Below are positions 53,131 to 64,000 of a stretch of DNA of 64,000 nucleotides, piece by piece. The notes beneath the pieces were generated by a model. It saw only the letters and a program-made list of their open reading frames with translations, was not told the DNA's origin and made no database searches. Every line of letters starts with the position of its first letter. Position 1 is the first letter of the stretch. The DNA is from Linum tenue (lineage: Eukaryota; Streptophyta; Magnoliopsida; Malpighiales; Linaceae): the NCBI GenBank assembly GCA_946122785.1, contig CAMGYJ010000008.1, positions 57,670,963 to 57,734,962 on the forward strand. Reading direction: 5' to 3'. The translations under genes and the position numbers were made by a program.

Positions 53131-54336
53131 ACGCTTAACGAGGATCACGAGTTCATTAGTTATCTGGTGAACCATTCGGGGTTTGGTGACAAGTTCACCT
53201 ACCAGAGGGGTAGCCCGGTCGGTCCACATTGGCGGCTGGACCTGGACATGTTTAACATGTTCAGGTGACGAGGCGCAATGTCGGGGGTCGTTTGTCACCC
53301 CCAGTGGCGCCGACTTCTCACCTTGGATGAGCAGATCTACCACGAGCTGTGTGTGGAGTTCTACTCCAAGTTCGCACATGTGGTCTTGAGCGGCAAGAGG
53401 AGCCGCCAGTATGTGGAGTTTATGCTGGGAGGTCAGCCTCGAGTGCTGACCTATGACGCCTTCGCCCAGGCCATGGGGCTCGACCTGACGCATATGAAGA
53501 TATCAGAGCCGCAATACACCTCCGATTTTCATTATCAGGCCGCATTTCGGGCCCTCTGCCGCCCCGTGCACGAGATCGAGGAGTACGAGGCGAGCCGCAC
53601 CAATGCAGTGAAGTTGAGGACCCCTGAAGGATCCTCACTCTGCTCACCCGGTTGGCCGTCCCCAGCCTATAGTAGGGACATCTGATGACCAACAGAGGGC
53701 TTATGGCTCTCTTCTCCATGAGGCACCCTGCTGAGCCGATCCATCTGGGATCCTTGATAGCCACCTCTTTCGCCCGGTTTCTTGGGCGGAATAGGGTGGA
53801 TACCATGCATATGGGGGCATCATCACGAGTATTTCCCGCCACTTCGGAGTGGATGTGGAGCGATGCTCCATCATCGGGAGGACTGAGCCCTTCCCAGTGG
53901 CCACACTGTATGATCAGCAGCTGGTACTTTAGGAGATGGGCATTGAGTACCTCGACGGGATCCGACCTTCAGGATCCATGCATCCAACAGTTGACTCGGC
54001 TCCAGTGGAGCCAGATGCAGGGGTTACACCCCCAGAGCAGCCACCTGCTCGAGCACCCGGCCGCCGCCGTCGTCCCCAGCTCCAGTGCCCTATACCACCA
54101 TCACCAGCAGCTTCAGCACTAGACCAGCGGGTGATCCCCTCGTCTAGAGGATGGATCACCTTGAGACCCAGTTTGGGGGAGTGACTTCCCGCCTCGACCG
54201 ACAGATGGACCTCCTCGAGCAGATGGCTAGACGCCAGGGTCTAATTCCTGATGTTGACACAGTGCAAAGCGGTAACGTCGTTCTACCCCTATCTTACGCC
54301 ATTGAGGGCAATGTCGAGCTTAAGTGTGCGGGGTAG
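53131..54336 (+). pseudogene. ORF2 pseudogene of element D
   Basis: Collinear with ORF2 of C. The expected start is ACG (53131) where C has ATG. A TGA at 53266 replaces a Cys codon. The best-kept part, 53278-53685, reads HPQWRRLLTLDEQIYHELCV and VEFMLGGQPRVLTYDAFAQA. Frameshifts occur near 53625, 53815 and 54140. Then come MTNRGLMALFSMRHPAEPIH, a Pro/Arg-rich linker (PPARAPGRRRRPQ) and a heptad-like end (MDHLETQFGGVTSRLDRQMD). Function unknown; inactive copy. Confidence 0.72.
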
Positions 54337-55088
54337 TCTACTTTTATGCTTGTGTGTGTGTGATTGATGCTTGGAGCCTTGATTTATTACCAAATTTGAA
54401 AATTTTGAGGGCTCCAAACAATGTTTGCATGATCAAAGTTACCAGTTTGTAGGAGAATCTTGTGGTTATTGGCATTGACCTTGAATTGTTGCATGTGATT
54501 GAGTATGTCCTATGATGATGATTGAGAGGTGCATTAGGATAGTGCAAAGGTTTAGTTCTCATGTGTGCAAAGATGAATGGATGTTTTGACTCGATTACTT
54601 GTTGCTTACAATTGCCATGCATGTTGCTTTGTGAATTGGAATAGATGGTTAGGTGACTAGGTAGCCATGTGAGCTTTGAGCCGATCGTTTTCTTCTTGTG
54701 CGCTTAGATCCCTCTTACCATCGCGAGTAACATCACAGTTGTCACTAGTGAGTATGATGGAGGCATAGAATTAGTCCATGCCCAAATGTTGATTGTCACG
54801 AAATGATTTATCCACTAGTCAACCCCTTTGAGCCTTGTGACTTTGGGGGTCGTTCTCATTGTTAGGAGCTTTTTGCTTGTGAGCTTAATGGTGTTGAAAT
54901 AAAGATCCCCCATCCTTTCTTCGTGTCTATACATGTGTCATCCTTGTGTTTCGGAGCTCTCGCTTTTGAGCTCCAATGAGGTTCTACATAGGAGGAGTGT
55001 GTGCGGTTCTTGCTAGGAATGAAAGTGAAAGGAAGAGTAGTGTTGGAGTGAGTTCTTAAAAAGAGATCATTGATCGTTAAAAGTAGTG

Positions 55089-55223
55089 TGGCAAATTTTT
55101 AACTCTCTAGTACCCCCCTCAAAAGGAAAAGAAAAAGAAAGAAAAGGAAAGTAGAAAGAACGAAAAAGAAAGAGAAACGAAAAAGAGGTACTAAAACGAG
55201 GTAAATAAAGTAGAGAGTGCCAC
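55089..55223 (+). repeat. Inverted repeat closing a polypurine loop (element D)
   Basis: Outer arms GTGGCA / TGCCAC, then CTCTCT / AGAGAG and AGTACC / GGTACT, enclose a purine run of about 70 nt (55121-55192). Stem bases differ from G while pairing is kept. Confidence 0.7.
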
Positions 55224-55501
55224 AAGAAATCAAAGAGTATGCTCTAGGTGAGGTTTCTTGGCACACAAGCCATTGAAACCTCCACATTGTCTTAGAACTC
55301 CTTCACTATCAAATCAAAGTGTGATAGCAAGAGTTGACCGAGGAATGGTGCTTAAGGGAAGTTCATGATGGGTGATAGTTTGGAAGGGAGAAGCAAGGTT
55401 TTTGGCCGATGCTAGTGATCGTTGTTTGTGAGGAAGGTTCTTAGTCGAAACCATAGAACCTTCGGTTTTAAGGTGAAGATGTAGGACCTCATGATGTGTT
55501 T

Positions 55502-55762
55502 GTCACCACCAAAAAAGCCTTTTCCCCATGTCCAAGACATTCACAGTCATTTGAACCCGTGTCTAAGACCTCCGGACAAGCTAGTGATGACAACCATTCC
55601 GTGAAATTTAGCATTTAGAGGATCCCCCCGCGGTGTTGAGATAATAGGGCTGAGAGTTGATGATTTTCCACATTTTTTCACCAAAAGGTTCTGACCCCAT
55701 TGTTCAAGAGAGTGAGTGATTCATTCTTGTTTTGCATGTCATATCATACCCCGGTGAGGACC
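55502..55762 (+). other. Conserved non-coding block in 3' region (element D)
   Basis: 261 nt matching E and G; it ends 320 bp before the 3' LTR. Confidence 0.75.
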
Positions 55763-56066
55763 TTTGTTGCCCATACGTTTGTTCCTTGGACTTGAATTCT
55801 ATGCATGGTTAGTTGTGGTTGGTAAGTGATCTTTTTAAAACTTGCATTGATTCATGACACAAGGTGAGAACTTTTCATTTGTCCGTTTCTAGTAGCCTCG
55901 AATGTTGTTTGTGGTGGATGTCGGTATTGCTTGCAACGGTCCTCGTGTTAATTGCCAATAGCCATTTGAGATTCGCCACTTTTTGCCCCTCGCATTGTCC
56001 CCAAAAAATTTTGATAGGTTGAGTTTTTACCTTGTGTGAAATGGTTTGCTTGGGGACAAGCAAACG

Positions 56067-56082
56067 TCTAAGTGTGGGGGAG
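56067..56082 (+). other. 3' polypurine tract of element D
   Basis: GTCTAAGTGTGGGGGAG-type tract directly before the LTR start TGATTCGGG. Confidence 0.85.
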
Positions 56083-57520
56083 TGATTCGGGTCTAATTGC
56101 ACACATTTTATCCCCGTTTCATTTGGGCGTTTGTAGCATTTGAACTCCTGAAAGGGTAGTTTTACGCTACGTTTTGTGCGTTTTAGTGTCTTTCAGGATC
56201 CAACAGGTGAAACTAGCCCCAGAGTCGAAATTTGGACGAAAAGAGGCAAAGACCGGGCAAAGAGGGTGATCCAGGCAAGGTTCACGGGTTAGTATCGGAG
56301 TTCAGGGTCCCCTATGGCCATGAACTGAAGCCCAAAATCGTGAACCGCGATGCATCCAGGGAGAAATCTGCAGTAACTGGCGCGAGACGAGTTCACGGTC
56401 AACAAGACCGTGAAAATTAAGGCCAAACCGTGAACTCCTGATGGCAAAGCAGTGCGTTTCGACATCACGCTCTATGTTCACGGACGCATTGAAGAGTTCA
56501 AGCCCGTGAACTGAGCCCGATCCTGTTATAAAGTGTGAGCTGAAAGGAAGAGAGAGGAGGGCCAAAGTGTGAGAAAGTGTCTTCTTCTTCAGATTTTAGA
56601 GAGAGGAAGGACGAACCAAGGAAGAAGGAAGGCTAGGGTTTGCTCCAAGTGGTAAATTGGGAAGATTCTCCCCAAGAGAAGATCAACACAAACTTAGAGG
56701 AGATTGGAAGCATCACCATGATGGTTTCTACCTCTTTCTCTTGTGTTCTTCCCCTTTCTAACATGGAGTAGTACTTTTTTTCACTTGGGTATTGTGAAAC
56801 CCTAACTATTTGCCATGTAGTTGTAGTGTAACTTGAATGATTGTTTATGAGTGTTGTTTAATTTAATAATTGAGGTATTTTTCATGATGATTGTGCATGT
56901 GTGTGCTTAGCAGTCTAATTGGTCATTCTAACCTAGGTTAGAGGGGAAATCCCCCTTTCTAAAAGAGGCTCAATTGAGTTGAGATTCCATGGGCTTGACA
57001 AGCCACCTACCTAGGTTAATGTAGGGAAAACCTTTATCTTGTATTAAGAAACTAGGTTAATCATGATTAAGCCGTCTAACCATCAGTTTGAGGGAGAAGG
57101 TAAGTTAACCCTTAATTGCCTTAATCAAGAGGGCTACGTTTGTAGCCTATAATGTATCTCTTGGTTTGGCAATTGAGAGTGTGGTCCTCGACCATAGTTG
57201 CACCTCCTATCGGTTCATGATTGCCTTGCCCATAACGTCCCATTCGAGTCCACGTGCCATGGTAGTAGTTAAGGTGAAGCGACACCCGAGCGATCCTTCT
57301 TATATAGAGCTTTCAAACCATTTACCTTTGCTTAGTTTTGATTTAAATCTTATAGTTTTCAACCAAAAACCAATTCGCTAGATAATGCTCAAAACAACGG
57401 AAGTAGGGCTACACGGGTCGGCCGGGTTTATATTTAAACATACTTGTCCTATATTGCACCCATCTAAGGTTTATACTTGGGCCTTAGGTGGGAATTTATT
57501 GTGATATTCGGGATGAGTCA
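56083..57520 (+). repeat. 3' LTR of element D
   Basis: TGATTCGGGTC...GGATGAGTCA, 1438 bp. GTTCACGG words 56280-56515, TATAAAG at 56527-56533. Followed by CTCAC (TSD). Confidence 0.92.
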
Positions 57521-57622
57521 CTCACCAAAACGATCACAACTTCCAAACGACCCCTTAATTTCCATTCTTTAATCTACAATCTACAACTTCTATAATTAAG
57601 ACTTAAGAGTTTCATCTCCAGC

Positions 57623-57863
57623 CAGTGGCGGAGGGAACTGTCAAGGAGAGCGGTCCTAGGATCTCACTTGGCCAAAAATTGGGTAACAAAACCCTATAGA
57701 TACATAGGGTCTTGTACGATTATTCAAGTTTAAGACCCCATAATCTTGTTGATCTTACCTCACATAAGGACCTCAATAAACTCAAAGTTCATTAGATACA
57801 CATGCATTAGTATTAGTAAATTTTTAATAACCCTAATGAACACAAAGTCTGGCTACGCCACCG
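57623..57863. mobile_element. hAT-type MITE (241 bp)
   Basis: It starts CAGTGGCGGAG and ends CTACGCCACCG (inverse CGGTGGCGTAG), imperfect terminal inverted repeats of the common plant hAT form. It is flanked by 8-bp sequences TCTCCAGC (57615-57622) and TCTCCAAC (57864-57871), a target-site duplication with one mismatch. No coding capacity. Confidence 0.65.
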
Positions 57864-57871
57864 TCTCCAAC

Positions 57872-58685
57872 ATTTCAAATTTGGAGTTGTGAAAGTAATT
57901 GTAAGAGGGTATTCTCGCGAGGGCTTAAAAATATATTATATTGTTTCATAGCTAATCTTGAAAATTTAAAATGGAACAAAATGCTTATTTGCACCAATAG
58001 AGTTTTCCCTCGGTCACACAATCTCTCTCCTTCATTTTTTAATCCTCATCAATCTTAAAGGGGTCGTATATTATTCGTTGCAACTCGAATTAATATTATT
58101 ATGCATAGAAAATTTTGAATTAAAGAGATCTACAAGACTTTACTCATTTTGGTATATTTTCACATATTATTATATTATAAAGTATTATTAGTAAATAAAT
58201 ATAATTAGTATGGTTATTGTGGATTTTGTGGGTTAACCGCGGTGAATAGTTGGTAACACTAACCACAAAAATTATTATTATACTACCCACAACTTGTGGG
58301 TATGATTACCCACAATGTGTGCGGGTTGGTGCGGTTTGTGGGTAATCCACAACCTGTAACCCAAATTTCCACCCCTAACTATATCACCACGCATGAATTA
58401 AAAAAAAAACAAGATAGATGATAGTCAGTTTGACTAGTTACGTTTGATTAATTGTGGTTTGATTAACTTGGCTAATTGGTTTGATTCCATAAAAATTCTT
58501 AGTGAGTTTGACTTAAATAATTTGATTTTGCCATAGACTCTCTACTAACTATACTAGCCAATATTCCAAACAATTGTGTTAGTGTTCCGGATGAAGTCAA
58601 GCAAAAAATGTTAGAGCTTCTCAATCTAAATGAAAAGGGAAGGCATCTAAAGCAAGAAAGTTGCATGATCTTTGTATATACAAAT
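57872..58685. other. AT-rich intergenic stretch
   Basis: No gene. A GTGGGTTAACCGC...-type GT/CA-rich tract at 58210-58380 ends in ACCCAAATTTCCACCCCTAA, which looks like a transposon terminus; no partner end was found. Confidence 0.45.
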
Positions 58686-59600
58686 TTGTGTTAAAGATCA
58701 TTGACAAGAAATAAGAAGATCAAATTTGAGCAGACCATTATATTATGTTGCATTTTGGTTAAATCCTCAAATTCATCATTCTAAAGGATTTAACCATAAT
58801 GAACCAAAAGTGAAAATACCATTGTATGAATGTGTTAGTAGAATGGCCAAAGATGATGACAAAAAGTTCAAGATAATGAAACAATTGCATGAATTTCATT
58901 ATGCTAAAAGCATGTTTGATCAGTTTGGTGCAATGACATTAAAGGATAAAGAACATCCAGCTGATTGGTGGAGTTCATTTGAAGATGAAGTGCCAGAGCT
59001 TCAGAAATTAGCAATAGAGTGTTGAGTTTGAATTGCAGTGCATCTGGGTGCGAGCGCAATTGAAGTGCATTTAAGAGGGTAAGTCATACATTGCCTTTAT
59101 TTTCTGTTATTCATATCATGTTGAACTTGTTGGTCTTCTGTTCAATTTTTTATATGCAATGTAAACTCTTTCTTGCAGATTCATACTAAGAAAAGGAACA
59201 AATTCCTTACCCCAAAGATGAATGATCTTGTCTATGTCATGTGCAAACAAGTTAGTGGGAAATGTCAAACAAGCAAGAAGTCTTGAAGTTTCTTTTAAAT
59301 AAATAGACTCGGATAATGAATGGATTTTTGAAAGTGATAGCGAAGAAGAAGAAGAAGAAGAAGAAGAAGAAGAAGAAGAAGAAGAAGAACCACAAGCTGA
59401 TGATTTGGAGGTTGGTAATGAAGATGTAGGTGAAACTGTTCTTATTGGCGATGATAGCATAAGAGAGGATGATGTTCATGACTTCGGTGGTAGAGTTGAT
59501 GGTGGTGGTGGCGGTGATGATGATGATGATGATAATGATAATGATGATGGAGATGATGAAGACTTGGATGCAAATGTGGAAGTTGATGCACTAATGTAAT
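58686..59600 (+). pseudogene. hAT transposase C-terminal remnant with acidic tail
   Basis: 58726-59025 reads SRPLYYVAFWLNPQIHHSKG, then HPADWWSSFEDEVPELQKLA, the conserved C-terminal half of plant hAT transposases. It runs on as SLNCSASGCERNW (about 59026-59065), the dimerisation-domain signature. After an intron-like gap (GGTAAGT at about 59078; TTGCAG at about 59178) the text MNDLVYVMCKQVSG continues the domain, followed by stops. A GAA repeat (59345-59390, poly-Glu) and a GAT/GGT repeat (59495-59560, Asp/Gly) form an acidic tail in 59405-59599. The catalytic N-terminal part is missing. Confidence 0.75.
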
Positions 59601-60325
59601 TTCAGTTCTATCATTTAGACAATGTGTTTTACTTGTGATGATTTGGATTATTAAGCTTGTGCTATGACTTATGACTTTTGTGATTTTTGTTATTGTGGGA
59701 CTTAGACTTGTATTCTATGATCGTGATTCATGAACTTGTTCTTTATGTGTTAAAATTTGCTATCTACTATTAAGAAAAGTTTGTTAAATTAGATTATCAC
59801 TTTATCAGCATAAGTAGTGACATTTTAAGTGAAACAAATATTTAGTTTAAGTCTAATAAGATTATTCGCAAAACTAACGTTTTTACGTTACACTTTTACA
59901 TTTTACGTTTTTTACTCATGTTTTCGCTTCTGCGTAGAAACTCGTATTTGACTACACTGATGGATAGGTAAACCTCATATTTTCTCATACCATATTTTTG
60001 GACTGATTGGATGAACATTTTAAGTATTTCGTAACAATATTCCAAGTGGATAGTAAAATCAAAATGTAGATGTTGTTAATGTTTCGTTCGTAGGTAGGTA
60101 TAATATTGATCATTCAACAAACATTGAGAAAGTTTAATTTATTAAAATTGTAAAGTAGGTTGTGCTTGAGAAATCAATAATTTTTCCCCTTTTCGTTAAA
60201 TCATATGCTTATATTAACTCAATAAGCCCTCAAATGACTTAATATGATACAATGAAGATAAAGTTAATCAACTCTATAAGAAAATGCTATCTAGTACTTA
60301 CTCCCATTGTCCATTGACTAGGTGT
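59601..60325. other. No gene seen
   Basis: AT-rich sequence with many stops in all frames; nothing recognised. Confidence 0.5.
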
Positions 60326-61480
60326 CTACAATTCAGTAATCAAACCTATATACATCTCATACTTTCTAACTTTTTTTTTCATACGTAAAATAGTAGATGC
60401 TAAAGATTTCAAATAATTTTGTATGAGTTCAGCATGCTTCTCAAACGCTCTCCGCATCGAACCATGAAGTTGACAACACCTTTCCTTCCACGCATAGGCC
60501 ACTAACAAGCATCACTAAAACACCACTCCATTATCCATCCAATGTTTTTCGATTTGACACAACATGCATCATACTATACATCGTACCAAGTACCTCTTTG
60601 AAATAATAAAGAGCAATTCTTCTTGTAGCACAAGAACACTTAAAAAGCCAGATGTTCTCAACACTCAACCCACACAAAATACAGGAGTCATCATTAAACT
60701 CTCCACTTGTCAATAATTTATCTCTTGTTGTGATGCCATTCCATAAAATCAACCAAACAATTATATTATAGGGGGATGCACCTCTTCAATTTTCTATCTC
60801 AAAGTTTCCCATACTATTCTTATAAAGTAATTCATCATTAGTTTTTGTCCCATAAAATATAGTCATTACTTTTCATCGACCATGGTTTTATTAGGTCACG
60901 CGGTTTTAGCATTTTTCTGTAGGCCCAGGAACTACTGGGTAACACCTTCAATGACCACAAACCCCCCTTCTTACATATGTACTATTTTATTCGCGCAACC
61001 AACACTGCCCCTGATTCCCTAAAAAGTAGGCATAGCATTAGAATAGTATAAGCTTGATTCCATGCCAATACATCCTTTACTCCAATCCTCCCTATTTCGT
61101 GGGCATGGCAACCTTATCCTATGCTACCTTAGCTTTGCCATCCTCATTCCCACACCATAAAAATTTAGAACAAAGTTGTTGGACTCTCTTTAGCACTTTG
61201 TTTGGAATGACAAACATTTGCATCCACTATTGAAAAATTCTCATTAAATCGAATTTATCAACCGCAGCCTTCCATCATAAGAGAGCTTCTTTTCCTCCAT
61301 GACTTGATTCTTTTTGTGATTCTATCTATCAATATGTCTGCTTCCTTGATGACACTCAACTTATATTGTTTATCACTACCATATTTGATACATTTCCCCC
61401 TTACATCAAAGTATCTTAGTATATTTTTCTCCATTTCATATAAATATCGTAACTGTTTGATCATTGTGTCTAAGATAGAC
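60326..61480 (-). pseudogene. LINE (L1-type) reverse transcriptase C-terminus remnant
   Basis: On the minus strand, 61464-61258 ends RITKRIKSWRKRSSLMMEG, the start of the region that follows the RT core in plant LINEs. About 61170-61020 gives text like KVAMPTK..GGLGVKDVLAWN. 60752-60531 gives MILWNGITTRDKLLTSGEFN followed by CILCGLSVENIWLFKCSCA, the zinc-finger (zf-RVT) domain at the C-terminus. Stops separate the parts. The RT catalytic core and endonuclease are absent. An old 5'-truncated insertion is the simplest reading. Confidence 0.75.
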
Positions 61481-62086
61481 CTTGAGTTTGTTTTGTACTA
61501 TTTTATGTCTTTTGATGTTGTTGTCTGCATTTCAAGGATATAATACACTCAAGATGAATATGGATCATCAATGGATTAGAATGAGGACAAGATTTCAAGC
61601 TCTTCGGCTCAAAAAGATATGAATTTGAATATAAGATACTCACTTTATGGCCTACAAAAGCATACCTAATAGTGAAGCAAGCTTACCATTGACAAAGGTC
61701 AAAGAGAGCCATAACCCATCAAGTCATGCTCAAATTTAGAGGAGAGGTTACTTGGACCACAAGCTCTATCCCACAAAGAATATCCACGACGGGCCCAACC
61801 GCCGCATTACTGCCTCTTGGACAAGCTTAGGGAAGCTTTTAGAAAATGCTTACATTGGCCCACATCAAAAAATCTGAGTCCCACTCGTCCAAGGATGCTT
61901 TTGGCCAATTTTAGGAGGAAAATCCTAGAAATCCCTTCCATGATGTACTATATATAGAATCTTAAGCTCTAGCTTTAAAAGAACTTTTACACACACTAGC
62001 TCTGCTCTAGACAACATGAGTTAGCAATCCATAGGAGTAGGCAAAGTTTTGCGGGAGTTTGGAGAGGATGCCTTCATCATCTATGG
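61481..62086. other. No gene seen
   Basis: No recognised coding or repeat signal; flank of the LTR that starts at about 62087. Confidence 0.45.
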
Positions 62087-63652
62087 TGATGTCGTTTTGT
62101 CTCTAAATTTATAAATCCTAGGACTTCTAAGGGTCGTATTCCACAAGGTCTTCTCATGCATACCTACTCACACCATACCATCATTTACTCGAAAACAATA
62201 GAAGCATTTAGGGGTTTTCATCAACTAACAAGCAAGAATAGTAAAGTTGTTTAGAGATTTTTTATTTATAGATGCATAAAAGTAAAGATATGTTATTGTA
62301 TAAGAAGGTAAGCTCGAATAACATCGTGCATACTAAAGCTCAATCACATCATACATCAATGAATCATCTATAATATCACTCTATCCCTTCCACTAAGGCC
62401 ATTCTCTACCCGTGCATGCGCCTCATACAATAGAAATTTAACTAGCTCATGCATGCTTTCGCTTCATGCCATTACCTAATTAATGAAGAACAAGGAAGTT
62501 AGGATGGCACATGATTAAGTGTGAGCCTCTAATATCCATAATCGATGATCTATAACATCGATGATCTAACAATCAAGCATCGATACTACTTGAAGTATAG
62601 ATGGTTGATCATTCCCTCTATACTTGTTTCACATCAATGGTGTATCACTAGAGAGTAATTTATTAACAACCTAGATGATACTAAGCACAATTCATATAGT
62701 AGCACACTATAGAATCATAAGCATCGATGACAAAGAAGCATTCATACTAGATAAACAACAATGATCATCATATAGGCATAAAAAAACAAGCATCCCTGAA
62801 TACACAATGAGCATCGAAATCCACAAGTATAAACACAAGCATGACATGAAATGATAGCATCAATACATATAATGATAAACGAGTTCACATCCTCACATAA
62901 TCAATTTCAAACTAGCTATATATAAGAGAAGGAGGGTATTACAATCAATGATGGCAACATCTCCTTAGCTGTAGACTCTCTTGTGAAAGCTAAGCTCTTA
63001 CTCAACCAGAGTATACAGAAGTTTGAGTGTAGTTGTGCAACCTTCATCAAATAATGAGCCATGCCCCTCTATTTATAGGGGAAGAACTCAGATAAAACTC
63101 TCCTAAATTGACTAGGAAAGGGTTTCCTACTATTTGTAGACTAAGTAAATTCTTTAAGAAGGCTTCTAGAAGATTTGGGCATGACGGTTGGAACCACCGT
63201 TCTTTTTCTTCGCGGGCTAGACTCCTTGGACCATAGATGACATCTTCTCATCATTTGGGCGCATCTTGAAAAGGTTTCCTCCGGCGACGGTTGAACCCGA
63301 TGTTGGGCTGTCACTGGTTTCTTCTTCAGGTTGAGCAGAGTCTTACTCTATTGGGCTCTCATAGTGATTTCTAGTAGACTTCTCCGGCATTGGACATTGT
63401 CTTTATCATAAAAGCTCCATATTCTTCTGTTTATAGCTTCTTTGGTCCTTCAAAGTTCTTCAATGCTTGATCCACATTTCCTAGGTTACTTTGTACCTTG
63501 AAAACCATTAAAGACATACCAAGAGAAGGCTCATTTATCAAATAGCGGTTATTTATATAAGAAATACAAGAGAAAGGACTAAAGATGCTTTGATGCAAGG
63601 GGAAAATGTATCAAGAACGGGAGAGACAAACACTATAAATAAAGTGTCATCA
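62087..63652 (-). repeat. LTR of a further minus-strand gypsy element
   Basis: On the minus strand the presumed U3 starts TGATGACACTTT at 63652, next to the polypurine-type tract CAAGTGTGGGG. A textbook CTATAAATA box lies at 63078-63070. The end ...AACGACATCA at 62087 gives inverted termini TGATG/CATCA. ACGG...CCGT words occur at 63184-63200 upstream of the TATA box. The other LTR is not in the window, so the left end is provisional. Confidence 0.55.
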
Positions 63653-64000
63653 GAAATACCCCACACTTGAACTTTACTTGTTCCTAAGCAAACACTACTC
63701 AATTAAGCATACAACTCATGAATCTTGTGAGCCATCACTCGACCTTGATCTTAGTCAACAATAGAATGAGAGTATCCTAACCACATTAATATGCAACAAC
63801 ATCATACCACTTGACATAAAGGTGTATACAAAAACACAATATCAATTCTCATGTGTAGATAAAGATGATCTAAATGGCATGGAGCCATTAAATGAGAGGT
63901 GCGGAGTTCACCCAGGTATGATGAAGATGTCGTAAGCTATCGGTACAATCGATGCCATGAGCCAGAAGTATGGACCCATCACGGAGAGGAGCCAATAAAT
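63653..64000 (-). mobile_element. 3' internal end of the right-hand gypsy element
   Basis: The minus strand reads GTTTGCTTAGGAACAAGTAA, then CAAGTGTGGGG just before the LTR, the same arrangement as GTTTGCTTGGGGACAAGCAA...TAAGTGTGGGGGAG in D, E and G. No ORF; it runs out of the window. Confidence 0.6.

Larger units (their letters stand above)
54337..56082 (+). other. 3' non-coding region of element D
   Basis: About 1.75 kb without coding potential. Landmarks: AGATCCCTCTTACCA (about 54706), the polypurine inverted repeat (55089-55223), the conserved block (55502-55762) and GCTTGGGGACAAGCAAACG before the PPT. Collinear with G and E. Confidence 0.8.
47541..57520 (+). mobile_element. Element D: pol-less gypsy element (TTCACGG family)
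   Basis: Complete, 9980 bp: 5' LTR 47541-48988, tRNA-Asp PBS 48995-49012, gag-PR pseudogene 49140-51902, spacer with hairpins and TATA, ORF2 53131-54336, 3' non-coding region, PPT 56067-56082 and 3' LTR 56083-57520. Flanks CTCAA (47536-47540) and CTCAC (57521-57525) are a target-site duplication with one substitution; the first base of the 5' LTR has also mutated (AG for TG). No RT or integrase. Coding parts are more decayed than in G, consistent with greater age. Confidence 0.93.

Overview
The window comes from a plant nuclear genome, most likely a eudicot. It is dominated by nested LTR retrotransposons. One host gene is intact: an SPL6-clade SBP-box transcription factor gene (44156-46203, minus) with a miR156 target site. 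Primer-binding sites matching plant tRNA-Asp (TGGCGCCGTTGCCGGGGA) and tRNA-iMet (TGGTATCAGAG), CX2CX4HX4C Gag zinc knuckles, GT-AG introns and the miR156 site all point to an angiosperm. There are no prokaryotic features.

Layout. 1-2916: minus-strand Ty3/gypsy fragment A (Gag-PR-RT-RNase H), the only gypsy reverse transcriptase seen. 2917-6180: 5' part of element B (+), inserted in A. 6181-about 14515: element C (minus). 14515-15452: a B-type LTR piece. 15453-17903: the 3' end of element E (+). About 18210-22450: degraded element F (+). 22994-25233: a 1.16-kb tandem duplication. 25499-43164: a Ty1/copia element H (target-site duplication GTCTC), split in its gag by the 12-kb gypsy element G (25980-38061, duplication CACCT). 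H's 3' LTR also carries a Mutator-type MITE (42395-43012). 43165-47540: the SPL gene island. 47541-57520: element D (+). 57521-64000: a hAT MITE, a hAT transposase remnant, a LINE remnant, and the LTR plus 3' internal end of another minus-strand gypsy element.

Main pattern. Elements C, D and G (and probably F, with E as a 3' fragment) share one unusual plan: LTR, tRNA-Asp PBS, gag-protease with no RT or integrase after it, a non-coding spacer, a second ORF (ORF2, env-like/Athila-type position), about 1.8 kb of non-coding 3' region, and the LTR. The spacer before ORF2 looks like a second promoter. It carries the same family-specific palindromic words as that element's LTR (CACACGGCCGTGTG in G and B; TTCACGGTC...GACCGTGAA in C, D and E; GATACG...CGTATC in F). 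In C, D and G a TATA-like box follows, then a candidate leader intron (CTCCAG/GTT to TTGCAG/G in D and G) ending just before ORF2. The 3' non-coding region keeps a block of about 260 nt at a nearly constant distance from the 3' LTR, and an inverted repeat closing a polypurine loop, in three elements from two LTR families. These look like non-autonomous elements mobilised by A-like partners. The conserved non-coding architecture is the most interesting signal in the window.

Most element genes are broken by frameshifts and stops; the gag ORF of G (754 codons) is the best preserved. All calls come from reading the sequence. No database search was run.
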